Assembly: GCF_019175385.1 (NCBI RefSeq)
Contig: NC_083337.1
Coordinates: 19,391,885-19,455,884 of the forward strand
Source of the DNA: Lycium barbarum
Lineage: Eukaryota; Streptophyta; Magnoliopsida; Solanales; Solanaceae
Length of the DNA: 64,000 bases
Reading direction: 5' to 3'
Part shown: in pieces, positions 1-10,711 of the stretch
Position numbering within the stretch: the first letter of the stretch is position 1
Layout of the letters: each line of letters begins with the position of its first letter
Notes under the pieces: generated by a model
The model's input: only the letters and a program-made list of their open reading frames with translations
Told to the model about the DNA's origin: nothing
The model's database searches: none
Program-made: the position numbers and the translations under genes

Positions 1-770
1 AGTCCATTGAAGTCCAATGATGCTGATAAGGAAGGATTGGAATCAGTAATTGCTATACAAAAAAAAATTTCTGTTCTAATCAATGAAGAAGAGATGATAG
101 AAGGAGAAACTGTAGAAAATGTTGTAAAAATGATGATATGATGGAGAAAGTGGAGGGGGAGGGTATGGAAGATAACACAGTTGATGTTCAGGACTATGGT
201 GGTCAAGTTACAGTGAATGCTTATGATGCTGACAAGGTGAAGTCTCATGAAGAAGATAGAGTTATGATGGAGGAGTTGGTTAATACTGATTCATCCGAAG
301 GTGGAAAAGTTTCATCCCCTTCTAAATAGGGTGATAGAATGGAAGATGAATTAAAGGATGATGAAGTTGAAGAAAGGGAACTGTCTGAGGAGGTTATCCA
401 GAAGGAGAGTGATTTAGTGGATCAAGATGCTAATATAGTGGTATCTCCTAAACAGAATCTAGATGCAGATCAGTGACAAGAGAAGGTAAATGTTGGTACA
501 TCAGTACAATAGTATCCTTCAAAATCTACAGATGGTAAGCTGGTGGAGTCTACAGAAGGGGTTAAATCTAGTCAAAGTGGCGGGACGGTGGAAGTTGAAG
601 CAGGAGTCAATGAGGAGGATCAAGGCAGTGTTGAAAAGTGAAATAAAAAATCAGCTGGTGTTCTCTAAAATTATTTACTAATAAGGGTCAGAAGAAGAGT
701 ATCGAGACTGTACCAGCAGAAAATCAATGGCCTACTAGGGTGATACCAAAGAGATCTGCAACTACAACCT
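1..770 (+). pseudogene. LINE ORF1-like acidic segment and ORF1/ORF2 spacer, degenerate
   Basis: Short open stretches (138-329 and neighbours) encode an acidic, Glu/Asp/Val-rich, low-complexity peptide without a recognisable motif. Its position directly upstream of the endonuclease suggests the C-terminal part of a LINE ORF1 or the ORF1-ORF2 junction. No zinc knuckle is visible. The assignment rests on position only. Confidence 0.4.
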
Positions 771-777
771 ACTTTAA

Positions 778-1490
778 ATGATGATAAAGTCATTGATTTG
801 GAATATCCGATCAGTGAGGACTCAAAATGCTTTTCAAAGAGTTCAAATGCTTCATAGACATCACAAGTTTTTCCTTGTGGCTCTTATGGAACCATTCCAG
901 CATATTAGGCACTTGCAGTATTATAGGAGAAGAATGAGAATGAATCAGGCTGGAACTAATTCTAATGGAAAGATCTGGTTTTTTGTAGCAGATAGTATAG
1001 ATGTGGAAGTTCTTTCAGATAGTAAGCAGCAGATTTCTCTAAAATTGGTCTTTCATGATACTTGTAAAAGTTGATTACTACTTTAGTTTATGCCAAATGT
1101 AATGAGGTGGAGAGACTACAACTATGGGATAACATTTATAGTTTGGCAAATGGTATGTCACTTCCTTGGATGATACGGGGAGACTTCAATGTGGTGTTGA
1201 ATGATGAAGAGAAAATAGGAGGGATACCTGTTCTTGCTCAAGATATTGAAGATTTTGCTTTTTGTATCGACTCTTGTGAATTGGAGGAAATTCAGTTCAA
1301 GGGCAGCCCTTTCACTTGGTGGAATGGTAGAGCCTCTAATGACTGTATCTTTAAAAGATTAGATAGGATGCTGGTGAATTTATAGTTACAAAATTGGTTT
1401 AGTCATATGGAGGTGGGACAGTTGGATAGAAGTGGATTAGACCATGCTCCTGTCTTGTCTACTTATGGGGAAGATACTCAGAATCAATAC
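778..1490 (+). pseudogene. LINE ORF2: AP-like endonuclease domain (broken)
   Basis: Nicks target DNA to start target-primed reverse transcription. The start near 778 (IWNIRSVRTQNAFQR) matches the N-terminus of plant L1 endonucleases. Near 1170-1200 the GDFNVVLND segment matches the conserved GDFN motif. RLDRMLVN (about 1360-1380) and a DHAP segment at about 1440 match the LDR and DH motifs at the end of the fold. The frame shifts between the 778-1074 and 1071-1385 stretches. A TAG at 1383-1385 interrupts the third block. Confidence 0.82.
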
Positions 1491-1682
1491 AGACCTTTCA
1501 AATTTCTCAGGTTTTGGGTGGAACATGAATCTTTCTTTGACACAGTTGAGCAGAATTTTCCTACTTAGATGCATGAAGATCCTTTTATCAGTTTCAAGCT
1601 AAAGTTGAAGCATATGAAAGGGCTGTTATCTCAATAGAGTAGATCTACTTATGGTGATATCTTCAAGCAACTGATCAATAGA

Positions 1683-3200
1683 GTGGAAATAGTTAGAATT
1701 AAGGAAAAATTGTTTGAAGAATGTCCTAGTAGTGGGAATAGAAGCGTGCTTCAACAATCCCAAGCTGAACTCAAAAAGTACTTACACTATGAGGAGGAAT
1801 ATTGGAGACAAAAGTCTTGTATTGACTGGTTTGTGGAGGGTGATAGAAACACAAGATTGTTTCGTAATCTGGTGAAAGGTAGGAGGAAAAGGTTACAAAT
1901 TCAGAAGATTCAAGATCTTGATGGTAACTGGTTAGAAAATGAAGAGGAAATGGCAAATGAAGCAGTAAAGTTCTATCATAAGCAGTTTACTTAGGAGGAT
2001 ATGGGCCATACAAATGAGGATATTCTACAACATATTCCATGCATGTTGGATTAGGAGAGCAATGAAATGTTATGTAAGGTTCCTTCAAATGAGGAAGTGA
2101 AAGCAGCTGTGTTCAACCTCAGTGGTTTTAGTGCTAGTGGACCAGATGGATTTTCAGGTTCATTCTATCAAGTTTGTTGGTATACTGTAGAAGTAGCTAT
2201 GATCAGGATGGTACTTGCCTTTTTCCAAGGTGATACTCTTCCAAAGTCGATCACACATACTAATGTTGTGCTGATCCCTAAGAAAGATATGGTACAAAGT
2301 TATTCAGATTTAAGACCAATAAGTTTGAGTAACTTTATTAATTAAGTCTTATCCAGAGTTCTGTATGACAGGTTAGAGAGGGTCTTTCATACTCTAATCT
2401 CTCCTCATCAGGCTGGTTTTGTGAAGGGTAGGAGTATAATTGAAAATGTTTTGCTCATACAAGAAATTGTCACAGATATTAGGAAGAGGGACAAACCAGC
2501 TAATATGGTCTTAAAGCTAGATATGGCAAAGGCATATAATAGAGTTTCCTACAGTTTTTTTTTTTTTAGAAAAGTGCTAATTCAGATGGGATTTTCAGGA
2601 GTGTTCATTGATAGGATATGGAGACTGATAGCAAACAACTGATATTCAATTTTGTTTAATGGTAAAGCTAGAGGTTTCTTTCATTCTACAAGGGGTGTCA
2701 AACAAAGTGATCCTTTGTCACTAGCTTTGTTTATATTGACAGCAGTGGTGCTATCAAGGGCATTAAACTCATTTTATGACAACAGTTTGTATGTGGGGCA
2801 TGGCTTGCCTAAATGGAGTGCCAACATTAACCATCTTGCATATGTAGATGATACCATAACATTTGCATCTACTGAGAGGAATTCCTTACAAATGATCATG
2901 TAAATTCTCAGAGACTATGAAGCTATATCTAGTCAACTGATTACTATTGAAAAAAGTGCGTTCTACATGTTTCATAAAGTGGAAGATAGAGTGATGCAAG
3001 ATGTGCAGTAGGTGACAGGTTTCACAAAGGGACAGTTCCTTTTCAAGTACTTAGGGTGTCCTATTTTTCACTCTAGAAAGAAGAAAGTCTACTACTAAGA
3101 TCTCATCAAGAAAGTGAAGGATAAATTGCAGAGTTGGAAGGGCAAATTGTAGCCATATGGTGGTAAAGCCGTGTTGATAGGGAGTTTTCTACAAAGTGTA
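1683..3200 (+). pseudogene. LINE ORF2: reverse transcriptase domain (broken)
   Basis: Copies LINE RNA at the nicked target. Linker sequence at 1683-1994 leads into the fingers and palm. Visible blocks are GPDGFSGSFYQ (about 2137), LRPISLSNFIN (about 2310), VLKLDMAKAYNRVSY (about 2508, first catalytic Asp), GVKQSDPLSLALF (about 2692) and HLAYVDDTITFAS (about 2832, the YxDD site with both Asp present). Stops at 1992 (TAG), 2343 (TAA), 2640 (TGA) and 2901 (TAA) break it, and a T run near 2558-2567 sits inside the palm. Catalytic residues survive, but the protein cannot be made as one chain. Confidence 0.9.
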
Positions 3201-4349
3201 CCAGTGTATATGCTATATACTGTAGTACCTACTAAATACACTCTAAATGAGCTCTATAGGATCTTTGCAAGTTTTTTCTAGAGTAATAAGGAAGAGGATA
3301 AAAGCAAACATTGGGTATCATGGAAGAAGATTTGCATGCCTAAAGCTGGTGGGCTAGGATTTAGGTCTTTGTTTGATATTTCTAAAGATTTGTTTGCTAA
3401 GCTATGGTGGAGATTTAGGACCTCAAATTATTTATGGTATACGTTTCTATGGAATAAATATTGTAAGAAGCTTAAACCAACAAGCGTACAATGGAAGGGT
3501 GGTTCACAAGTATGGAAAAAGATGTTGGAAGCTAGGGATCAAATGGATCACTTAATTTGGTGGGAACCTAGAAGTGGTTCATGTGATGTATAGGAAGATA
3601 ACTGGACTAGGTTCGGGCCTCTCAGGGATGTTTCATGCACAAATCACAATATAGAAGAGGTGGTTGAACTCATGAACTCAGAAGGTTGGGACTTCCAAAA
3701 GATGAATGTAGTGTTACCAGAACAAGTGGTGAATCATGTTAAATCTGAATTGAGCATAATGGGGCCATGAACAGATGCAGATGTAACATGGTGGACTTTA
3801 ACTAATTCTGCTAAATTTATAGTGAGTAGTGCATGGAACTTAATAAGGCAGCAGGAGCAAGAGTCGTTAAGCTATCAAAGAATATTGAGTAAAGGAGTGC
3901 CATTCAAAATTTTATTCTTTTTATGGAGGATATGGAAAGCTAAACTCCTAGTGGATGATGTACTCAAAATAATGAATATTTCCATTGTATCAAGATGTAG
4001 ATGTGGCCTAAATTCCCAGTCAGAGGAAACATTGCAACATGTTTTCTTGACTGGTAAATGTGCAGTATAAGTGTGGCAGTACTTTACCACAACAACAGGT
4101 ATCATAGACCCTCTAATATAGTTACATCATGCAATGGTAAAATGGTGGAATATGAAGTGTGCAGTTAAGCTAAAACCAGTTTTTGAAGTAATGCCGTCAT
4201 TCATCTGTTGGCGGTTGTGGAAGAGAAGAAATGCACTCATGAATGGAGCGCACATGAGCAAGAGTAAAGTCATTTACCGCATTAATCAGAACATTCATAA
4301 CTTGATAAGTAGTCTGTATCCACGGTTAAAGAATGTTCCACATACTTAG
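3201..4349 (+). pseudogene. LINE ORF2: post-RT region with zf-RVT-like domain (broken)
   Basis: Open stretches at 3336-3593, 3822-4070 and 4134-4349 give MPKAGGLGFRS, typical of the region after the LINE RT. A Trp-rich segment follows (FKILFFLWRIWKAKL) with a Cys-containing SRCRCG, resembling the zf-RVT domain found between RT and RNase H in plant LINEs. A TAG at 3591 and several other stops separate the pieces. The domain's role in the family is thought to be nucleic-acid binding. Confidence 0.72.
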
Positions 4350-4436
4350 CCATACATGGTACAACTTTTAGAAGGACTCAATCCTAAAGTAGGAGGTCAA
4401 ATGGTACAATGGAGATGCTCAAGTGCAGGGCGGTAT

Positions 4437-4931
4437 AACTGCAATACTGATTGTGCATCAAGGGGTAATCCATGAAAACGTTCAGCTGCATTTTGCATTA
4501 GAGACGAAAGAGGTGATCTGGTTCATACTGCTACTAGAAGAATAGCCAACACAACAAATATATATGCAGAAGCAACTGCAATTCATGATGGTCTGCAATG
4601 TTGTGTTAATAATTATGTGTTACCTGTGATCATGGAAACTGACTCTCTAGCTATGGTGAACATCATTCAAGGAAACTGGAAAACTCCTTGGAAATTTTGT
4701 ATGGAGGTGCAAAGACTGGAGAAAGATGGGACAAGTCCAGTTTGTCCATGTCCCGAGGAGGGCAATACAGTGGCAGATTTTTTAGCTAACAGTGTGCTCA
4801 ATTGTGCAGGTACATTAGAAATTAACAATTTCCAGGATCTCACACATGCAGGGAGGAGATTGCTGAACATGGATAAATGTATGATGCCTAACTTCATATT
4901 CAAAACATACAAGAAAAGAGAACTAGATTGA
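4437..4931 (+). pseudogene. LINE ORF2: C-terminal RNase H (RVT_3-like) domain
   Basis: Degrades the RNA strand of RNA-DNA hybrids. The four acidic positions of the RNase H fold can be traced: an NTD near 4443, AEATAIHDG near 4568, METDSLAMVN near 4632, and NTVADFLAN near 4765. The reading frame ends with TGA at 4929-4931. Plant L1-type LINEs commonly acquired this domain. Earlier stops mean it is not translated with the RT. Confidence 0.8.
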
Positions 4932-5450
4932 AGAAGGATTATTTGCACTCTAATTCAAGTTTACTACTCATCCTCAGACTGTAATATAACTGATAACTAC
5001 TAAAATTGGCCTAGCTAGATAGTGGTATTAGCAGTGTTACTGCTCATTCTTCTAGCAGGTTTGGATTATGAGTTTACAATAGCTATGTTATGGTCAATAT
5101 AGGTAGTGAATTGGATTCAACTGGGTACACAGGATTATGGACAGCAGTAGATTGCATATGCAGCCTTACTCTTATTTGAATAATCATGGGGTCTAATAAC
5201 ATAGCACCTGGTGAGAGCGTTGAGGTGTCTGATAGTGTTATCATTCCAAAATAAGAGATCTTGTAGCATGAGCATCCAGTTTGAAACACTATGATCTTGC
5301 TTACAATTTCTTTAGCTTAGAGTAGTTTTACTTCTTTTCTAGTTTGTTGCTTAGTTCTTCCTTTTTTTCCTATCTGTGTACATACTTTGATTTTGGAATA
5401 AAACACCACTAGCAATCAGCTAGGTGGATTCAAATTAAAAAAAAAATGAA
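4932..5450 (+). other. LINE 3' UTR and A-rich tail
   Basis: Non-coding and AT-rich. It ends with an AATAAA-type hexamer at 5397-5402 followed by an A-rich run at about 5433-5446, as expected for the polyadenylated 3' end of a LINE. No other feature seen. Confidence 0.7.
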
Positions 5451-5626
5451 ATAATGAAGTAAGTGTCAAAACCCATCTTGTTCCTTAAGTTTCTATATAT
5501 TTTCTATCATGGATTCATGCTTAAGAAAGGTAAATGAATGAAATCAAGGTTATAGAACTTACCCCCTAGAGAAATCTGCATAGAACCTCTTCAATTCTCC
5601 TCAAAGAAACTTAGGAAAAATAAATG
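5451..5626 (-). repeat. Fragment of an old LTR (F-like), continued at 53843
   Basis: This stretch and 53843-54100 were contiguous before element A inserted, as shown by the aaatg duplication at 5622-5626 and 53838-53842. Read on the minus strand, the joined sequence has a CCGC/GCGG-rich block, a TATTTAAT-like TATA, and a leader with a purine-rich patch and GGTAAGTTC, similar in order to solo LTR F at 55400-55690. I infer a fragment of a related LTR; sequence identity is weak by eye. Confidence 0.4.
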
Positions 5627-5930
5627 TGTCATGACCTGACTAGGGGCCATGACGGGTACCCGGAGCTGAATACCGAGCACCACTCATTATGCCCTCACGG
5701 CTGCAAAATTGATATACAAATATACACTAATGTACTTATGAGACTACTACCCACACATACGTATTTACGAGCCTCTACTAGAATACTAAGACATAAGGAC
5801 GGGACAGGACCCCGTCGTGCCCAAATATGTACACAAAAGAATGTATCAACCAATGGCACCTCCGGAGTAGTGGAGTGCTCCTGTGAATCTGCTGAATAGC
5901 TCCTAAGAATCTGGGCTGCCTCCCTGCCTA

Positions 5931-5999
5931 CCTGTGGGCATGAACACAACGTCCAAAAAGAAAGGACGTCAGTACGAACAATGTACTGAGTATGTAAGG
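5931..5999 (-). other. LTR hairpin module, element A 3' LTR
   Basis: On the minus strand: hairpin 1 has arms TCAGTAC/GTACTGA with loop ATTGTTC; hairpin 2 has arms ACGTCC/GGACGT with a pyrimidine-rich loop; hairpin 3 has TGTG/CACA around TTCATGCC. Compared with E, hairpin 2 has changed on both sides of the stem. Confidence 0.7.
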
Positions 6000-7523
6000 A
6001 GTACACAATAACATGATAAAGAGATGCAAGAATGTAAGGTAAAGGGGTAGCCTGTAACTGATTGCCTCTTAAGACGGAGTCATGCATGCTAACTCATATA
6101 ATAAACAATGTCATATCATGTAAGCACTATGTATGTACTGCTCGACCATATCGGTACGGTGTGATCATCATTAACCCGCGTCCGGGCCTCCCACGTCTAG
6201 GGTAAACATCTCAAGCCACCCACTAGTGGTGTCTGCCCATGCCATCTAGACATGGTGTATATGCCGTCCGCCTTAGCGGTGTCTGCCCGGCCATATAGGC
6301 ACGGTGTAATCGTATTATTATAAACTTATCATAAAGCATGCATAAGAACTCAAGCAAGGCTACAACTCTATCGGGGTGATGTAAGGTTGAGAACCCTCCG
6401 ATGCCATTATGGAGTAGTCATGATCATCATGTCTTACCTTGAAGGAACTCACATCATAAGGTGAGTCTAACAACGATGAATTAGATCAAGGAATCATTAG
6501 CTTCATAAGAATATCCTGTCATGAGCTTTAGGGTCTCTAGATTAAGATTCATCGTCATGATTACCACCTTCATAACACGTCTCTTATCATGATCTTATGA
6601 TTAGCTCTTAATAACCATAGACTTATAATTTTCGGAATATGAGAAAGTCATGGAAAGATAAAGGAAGTCATATTAGAGGAATCATGCCTTAGAAAGAGAT
6701 GGGACTAGCCTCATATACCTTTACGTTGCTCTAACTTTTCTGACTAAGTGCGCCCCTCCGATACTCACAATTCTACATTCAAGAGAATTCGTACAAAAAT
6801 TAGATTACCGGATACATACTTGACGCTCAACTAAGGTGACTAAGGGCTAACGAAAATTGGGCAGCACTTCCTTTGTTTCTACAACGTTCTCCATATAATA
6901 TAACAGCTCCCAAGCATCAATAACAACATCCATAATATCCTAGTCAATAAGTTATGTTAAGCTAGACATTATTCAATTCTCAAAATTCCTTCTCAAAGCC
7001 ATCCATAACCACAGTTATCGCCCAACGTCGTATTCATTCATATATAATGCTTCCTCCGCATTCTTAACATTATTCATAACAAGATTATACCCATTTCATA
7101 CCAAGAATCCTAACTCCATTGAACCTACTACTCAAGATACCATTATTTCTATATTTGAGCTCATATTTTATGTTCTTCTTCAATCCAAGTGATTCAACCA
7201 TTCAATACTCTTATAAGCATAAAATGAAAGCAAAACTCACCTTTGATTATTTAGGAATGAGTTTTGGATGGAAATACTTCACTTGGAGAAAACCCTATGT
7301 TACACCTCGGAAAATCTTCCTTTGTTGCTCAATGAATGAACTAGTGAGGAGTACGAGTATACGATATTTCCATGAGTAAGAAATGACAATTGATGGCCTT
7401 AAGTAAGATTTCAAAGGCAATCGTAATAAGAGATAGTTTATGCTCCATAATGACTAATTATGGGTTCTGAAAATGTGGAAAGTTGCAGATTTGCATTTTG
7501 GCCAGTTGGACGTAAAATGAAAT

Positions 7524-7760
7524 ACGGACCGTAATGTGGTATACGGCCCGTAAACTGCCATGTCGTATTTTGACTTCCAAAACTTCAACTTTCTGTCAAA
7601 TGTTCAAATGGTTAAATACGACTTGGAATACGGACCGTAAATTGAAATGCGGCCCGTAAACTGCGATCGTAAATCGCCATGATCCCCAGCATACTTTCTA
7701 GTTCTGTTATGCTTAAATACGACCATGAAATACGGCCCGTAAACTGGGTTTACGACCACT
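7524..7760 (+). promoter_or_regulatory. TACGGNCCGTA palindrome cluster in J
   Basis: Several copies of ATACGGACCGTA, ATACGGCCCGTA or near matches lie 230-460 bp after the LTR start and upstream of an AT-rich TATA-like TTATTAAAAA at about 7801. The position fits a U3 enhancer. No binding factor is known to me. Confidence 0.5.
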
Positions 7761-8936
7761 GTGCACTTTCGACGACTGTTCATTTCAGATCAGATTTTGG
7801 GTTATTAAAAAGGGGACCAAGTTTATTATTTCATTTCATTTCACTTCTACATGACACCCCTTCTCTCTAAAACATCTCTCTACATAAATTCCACAAGAAT
7901 TCAAGGATATTTGGTGATCAACAACATAAACTAAGTGAATCAAGTATAGGAAAATCCATTAAGGATCATACAAGTCAAGAAATCTCATTGGAGATAAACT
8001 AGGGTTTTGACTCAAGTGGAGCAGTATCAACAAAGGATTGTTCCTACGACATCTAAGGTAAGAAGTATGATGTTTCTATGTTGTTTAAGGTATTTAAGAG
8101 TTGAAATACTTGGATTGTAGAGAGGTATGGCAAAATGGGTCATGAATGTGGAATAGTGCCATTTTGAGAAATAGTTTGAATTGACTTATGAGTCTTGATG
8201 TATTGTAATGTAAATGTGTTATAAATGATGTTGAGAACATGAGAGGAGCAATGTACGTGAATGCACATAGTCGTGTGTTATAGCCATGGATATGGGCAAT
8301 GGAAAGCAAATTAAGAAATGTGGATAATGCGGATGAATAATGACTATTGCTATGGTATTGTGAATGTATTATTGACGTTTGGGGATTGATATACGTTATG
8401 GAGGAATGTCGTATAAATAAAAGAGATGTTTTCCAATTTTCTCTAGCTTTAGTCGTATATGCTAGCTATCGATTCTAATGATAATATGACTTTAATGAAG
8501 GTAGAAACGCTAGCATTGGAGGAGAAAGCGCAAGTGTAAAATAGTGAACGGAAAAGGTATGTAAGGCTAACCCTTCTTTCATAAGGCATGGTTCTTTGGC
8601 CAAATATCTAACTCTTCTATGAGACTATGATGTCCTTCAAACGACTTGATCTCCCGAGCTAGTAAGCTCATGATTCTTGATACGCCACGATTGTACTAAA
8701 TCCCTCGTATGACAAGTAAGCCGATAAAGATAAATGTGATGAATGACGATGATAGTATAATGATGTTGGTGACGATGATGATAATGATGTAAATAGTAAA
8801 TATACTTATGAGCTATTATGTATATGTGTCTATGTTTGACTATTATGGAACCCCGAGCTTATGAGGCCAGGTAAGATATGTAAATAAGTATGTATATGAT
8901 TACGTAACGCGCACACACCTCTACAGATGGTACGGA

Positions 8937-9031
8937 TAACCCTGACGCCTTGGTAGGGCCAGGTAGATGTAACCCTGAAGCTTTGGTAGGGCCAGGTATG
9001 AGTAACCTTGAGCCTTGGTTGGCCAAGTATG
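8937..9031 (+). repeat. 33-bp tandem repeat, three copies, in J
   Basis: Copies begin at 8937, 8970 and 9003, each with TAACCCTGA or TAACCTTGA followed by a TTGGTAGGGCCAGGTA-like segment. The third copy is more diverged. Confidence 0.75.
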
Positions 9032-9330
9032 TATGGAACACCGATCCTGCATGGTCGGCTATGCTATGTAAATGTTATGTATATGATATGATTATGTATA
9101 TGATATGAATACGAATATGATACGATATGAATGTGGATAAGGGTATGTATACGAATACGAGTACAAATATGGAACGGATACGATTTGGATGTAAGTACAA
9201 AAATACGCATTAGAAATGGGGAAGCCCTATGAAAGGCAAGTAAGTGCCTATGACGATGATATTACCATCTCCCATCTTGTGCTATTTCTTATGTTGCTTA
9301 TTATGCTTCTATAGTGATATTGATCATGCT

Positions 9331-9398
9331 TTACATACTCAGTACATTCTTCGTACTGACGTCCTTTTGTTTGTGGACGCTGCGTCATGCCCGCAGGT
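9331..9398 (+). other. LTR hairpin module, J
   Basis: Hairpin 1 has arms TCAGTAC/GTACTGA with loop ATTCTTC; hairpin 2 has CGTCC/GGACG; hairpin 3 has CTGCG/CGCAG around TCATGCC, followed by GT. It lies about 445 bp before the LTR 3' end. Confidence 0.7.
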
Positions 9399-10034
9399 GC
9401 ACAGGGAGACAGACTCGATCCATAGCGGTATTCTCAGAGACTACATAGCAGAGCTCCATTTCATTCGGAGCTATAGCTTTTGGGTACTTATTCTTTTGTG
9501 TATGTAATTATGGGCATAGCGGGGTCCTATCCCGCTTATGTGATATGTTATACTCTTCTTAGAGGCTCGCAGACATGTGTATATGGTTAGATATGTCTGT
9601 CCTTGTCGGCCTATATTTTGTATATGGTTTTGATAGCCTCGTCGGCTCATGTACATTGATGTGGCATAGATGCCAATGATGATATGAAAGCATTGTTGTC
9701 CAATGGGACTAGTATGATGAATGAATAGAAATGTATGTTTAATTGTACGGCTCACCTAGACATAAGTGAAGTGTAAGCCAAGGGGTGCCCGGGTGGGCTA
9801 GCACCGGGCGGTCGTTGCGGCCCTCTAGACGGGTCGTGACACCCTAGCTTCAATTCCAAAGAAATTTCTAGCTTCCATCAACCCTCGTTAGCATTCTTGC
9901 ACTTGATTCTACTAGTTTTTGGTATTTGATCTTTGATTTCCCTTGAATTTATGTTAATGAAGTGTGTGGAGTATTATAGAGGTTTCTTGAGGTGTAGAGA
10001 AAGGATGAAATGAAAAATGAGGACTTGGGGGTCT

Positions 10035-10042
10035 CTTTTATA
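10035..10042 (-). promoter_or_regulatory. TATA box, element A 3' LTR
   Basis: TATAAAAG on the minus strand, followed by a GACCCCC stretch. It is about 465 bp into the LTR and just downstream of the TACGG palindromes. The same box is at 53361-53368 in the 5' LTR. Confidence 0.7.
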
Positions 10043-10506
10043 AGAAAACTAAAAGCTGCCCGACGAGGATTATATGTGCCATTATACGGTCCATATAAGT
10101 GGCCATATAATACCTCCAATGAAAGACCCCTCTCTGCACAGGTTATACGGTCCCTTATGCGGACCGTATAAGTTATACGGGCCGTATAAGTGGTCGTATA
10201 ACTCACAATCTCCGAAATTGACCTTCCTAACACTTATTTAATACTTCATTAACAACCTACGGAGCGTTATAGCTTTTCCTCAAGACATTATTAAATCGAC
10301 ATTAGCTCGGTACTTCGCAAAACCCTTCCAAAACATGACTTATACCTTGCCTTCCCCAACGAACTTCCTTTTCTTGCCTCAAATGTCTTTGGAATCTTAA
10401 TTAGAATCGCTAAGTACCCCTTCTTACTTTTAGGGACATCATATACATCTTACCCTGCACTAGTCTATTTACTGCAGAACGACATGAAATTTTTCGAGGT
10501 GTAACA

Positions 10507-10520
10507 CTCTTTTCCCCTTT
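10507..10520 (-). other. Polypurine tract of element A
   Basis: Minus strand AAAGGGGAAAAGAG directly abuts the TG start of the 3' LTR. Primes plus-strand DNA synthesis. Confidence 0.85.
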
Positions 10521-10523
10521 AAA

Positions 10524-10543
10524 AACATTTGTCCTCAAATGTT
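10524..10543 (-). other. Hairpin just upstream of the element A polypurine tract
   Basis: Minus strand stem AACATTTG/CAAATGTT with loop AGGA. The same stem in C and E reads AACATTCG/CGAATGTT, a change on both sides of the stem. Confidence 0.7.
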
Positions 10544-10711
10544 AAGTTCTCGAGAATTTTACAAAAATTTCGCCAGAGTTTCTCCTGTAATATGGCGCTA
10601 CCATCCTGTTACAACATCCCACAATAATATCACCTCATAGGGCTACAACACAATAGCAAGAAAATTTGGCCAAACACGACCAAAAGTATTAAAAAGAAAG
10701 TATGACATACC

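Larger units (their letters stand above)
1..5450 (+). mobile_element. LINE (plant L1-like non-LTR retrotransposon), decayed, 5' end not seen
   Basis: The order of domain remnants on the plus strand is acidic ORF1-like segment, endonuclease, reverse transcriptase, zinc-binding RT-associated domain, RNase H, 3' UTR and a short A-rich tail near 5436-5446. This is the layout of plant L1-clade LINEs that carry a C-terminal RNase H. There are no LTRs, no tRNA primer site and no polypurine tract. Reading frames are broken by many stops and a few frameshifts, so the copy is dead. Many stops are TAG or TAA where glutamine would be expected, or TGA where tryptophan would be expected. The 5' end lies at or beyond the window start, so no TSD can be tested. 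Confidence 0.88.
7298..9841 (+). mobile_element. Solo LTR J inside element A 3' LTR
   Basis: Starts TGTTACACCTCGG and ends GGGTCGTGACA. The 5 bp cccta is duplicated at 7293-7297 and 9842-9846. The flanking A LTR is continuous across it when compared with 53160-53180. There is no internal region, so this is a solo LTR left by LTR-LTR recombination. It belongs to a family related to A (similar start) but differs internally. It carries TACGG palindromes (7524-7760), a hairpin module (9331-9398) and a 33-bp repeat (8937-9031). Confidence 0.93.
5627..10506 (-). repeat. Element A 3' LTR (interrupted by solo LTR J)
   Basis: Runs from TGTCATGACC (reverse end) to GTAACA, giving TG...CA ends on the minus strand. 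Removing J and its duplicated cccta leaves about 2331 bp, matching the 5' LTR. On the minus strand it has a cluster of TACGGNCCGTA-like palindromes (10083-10200), a TATAAAAG box (10042-10035) and a hairpin module (5999-5931). The start carries a C-to-T change compared with the 5' LTR (TGTCATG against TGTCACG). Confidence 0.92.

Noticed and set aside
5695..6087. 130-codon frame in the A 3' LTR
   Set aside because: Lies within LTR sequence across the hairpin module; not kept in the 5' LTR.
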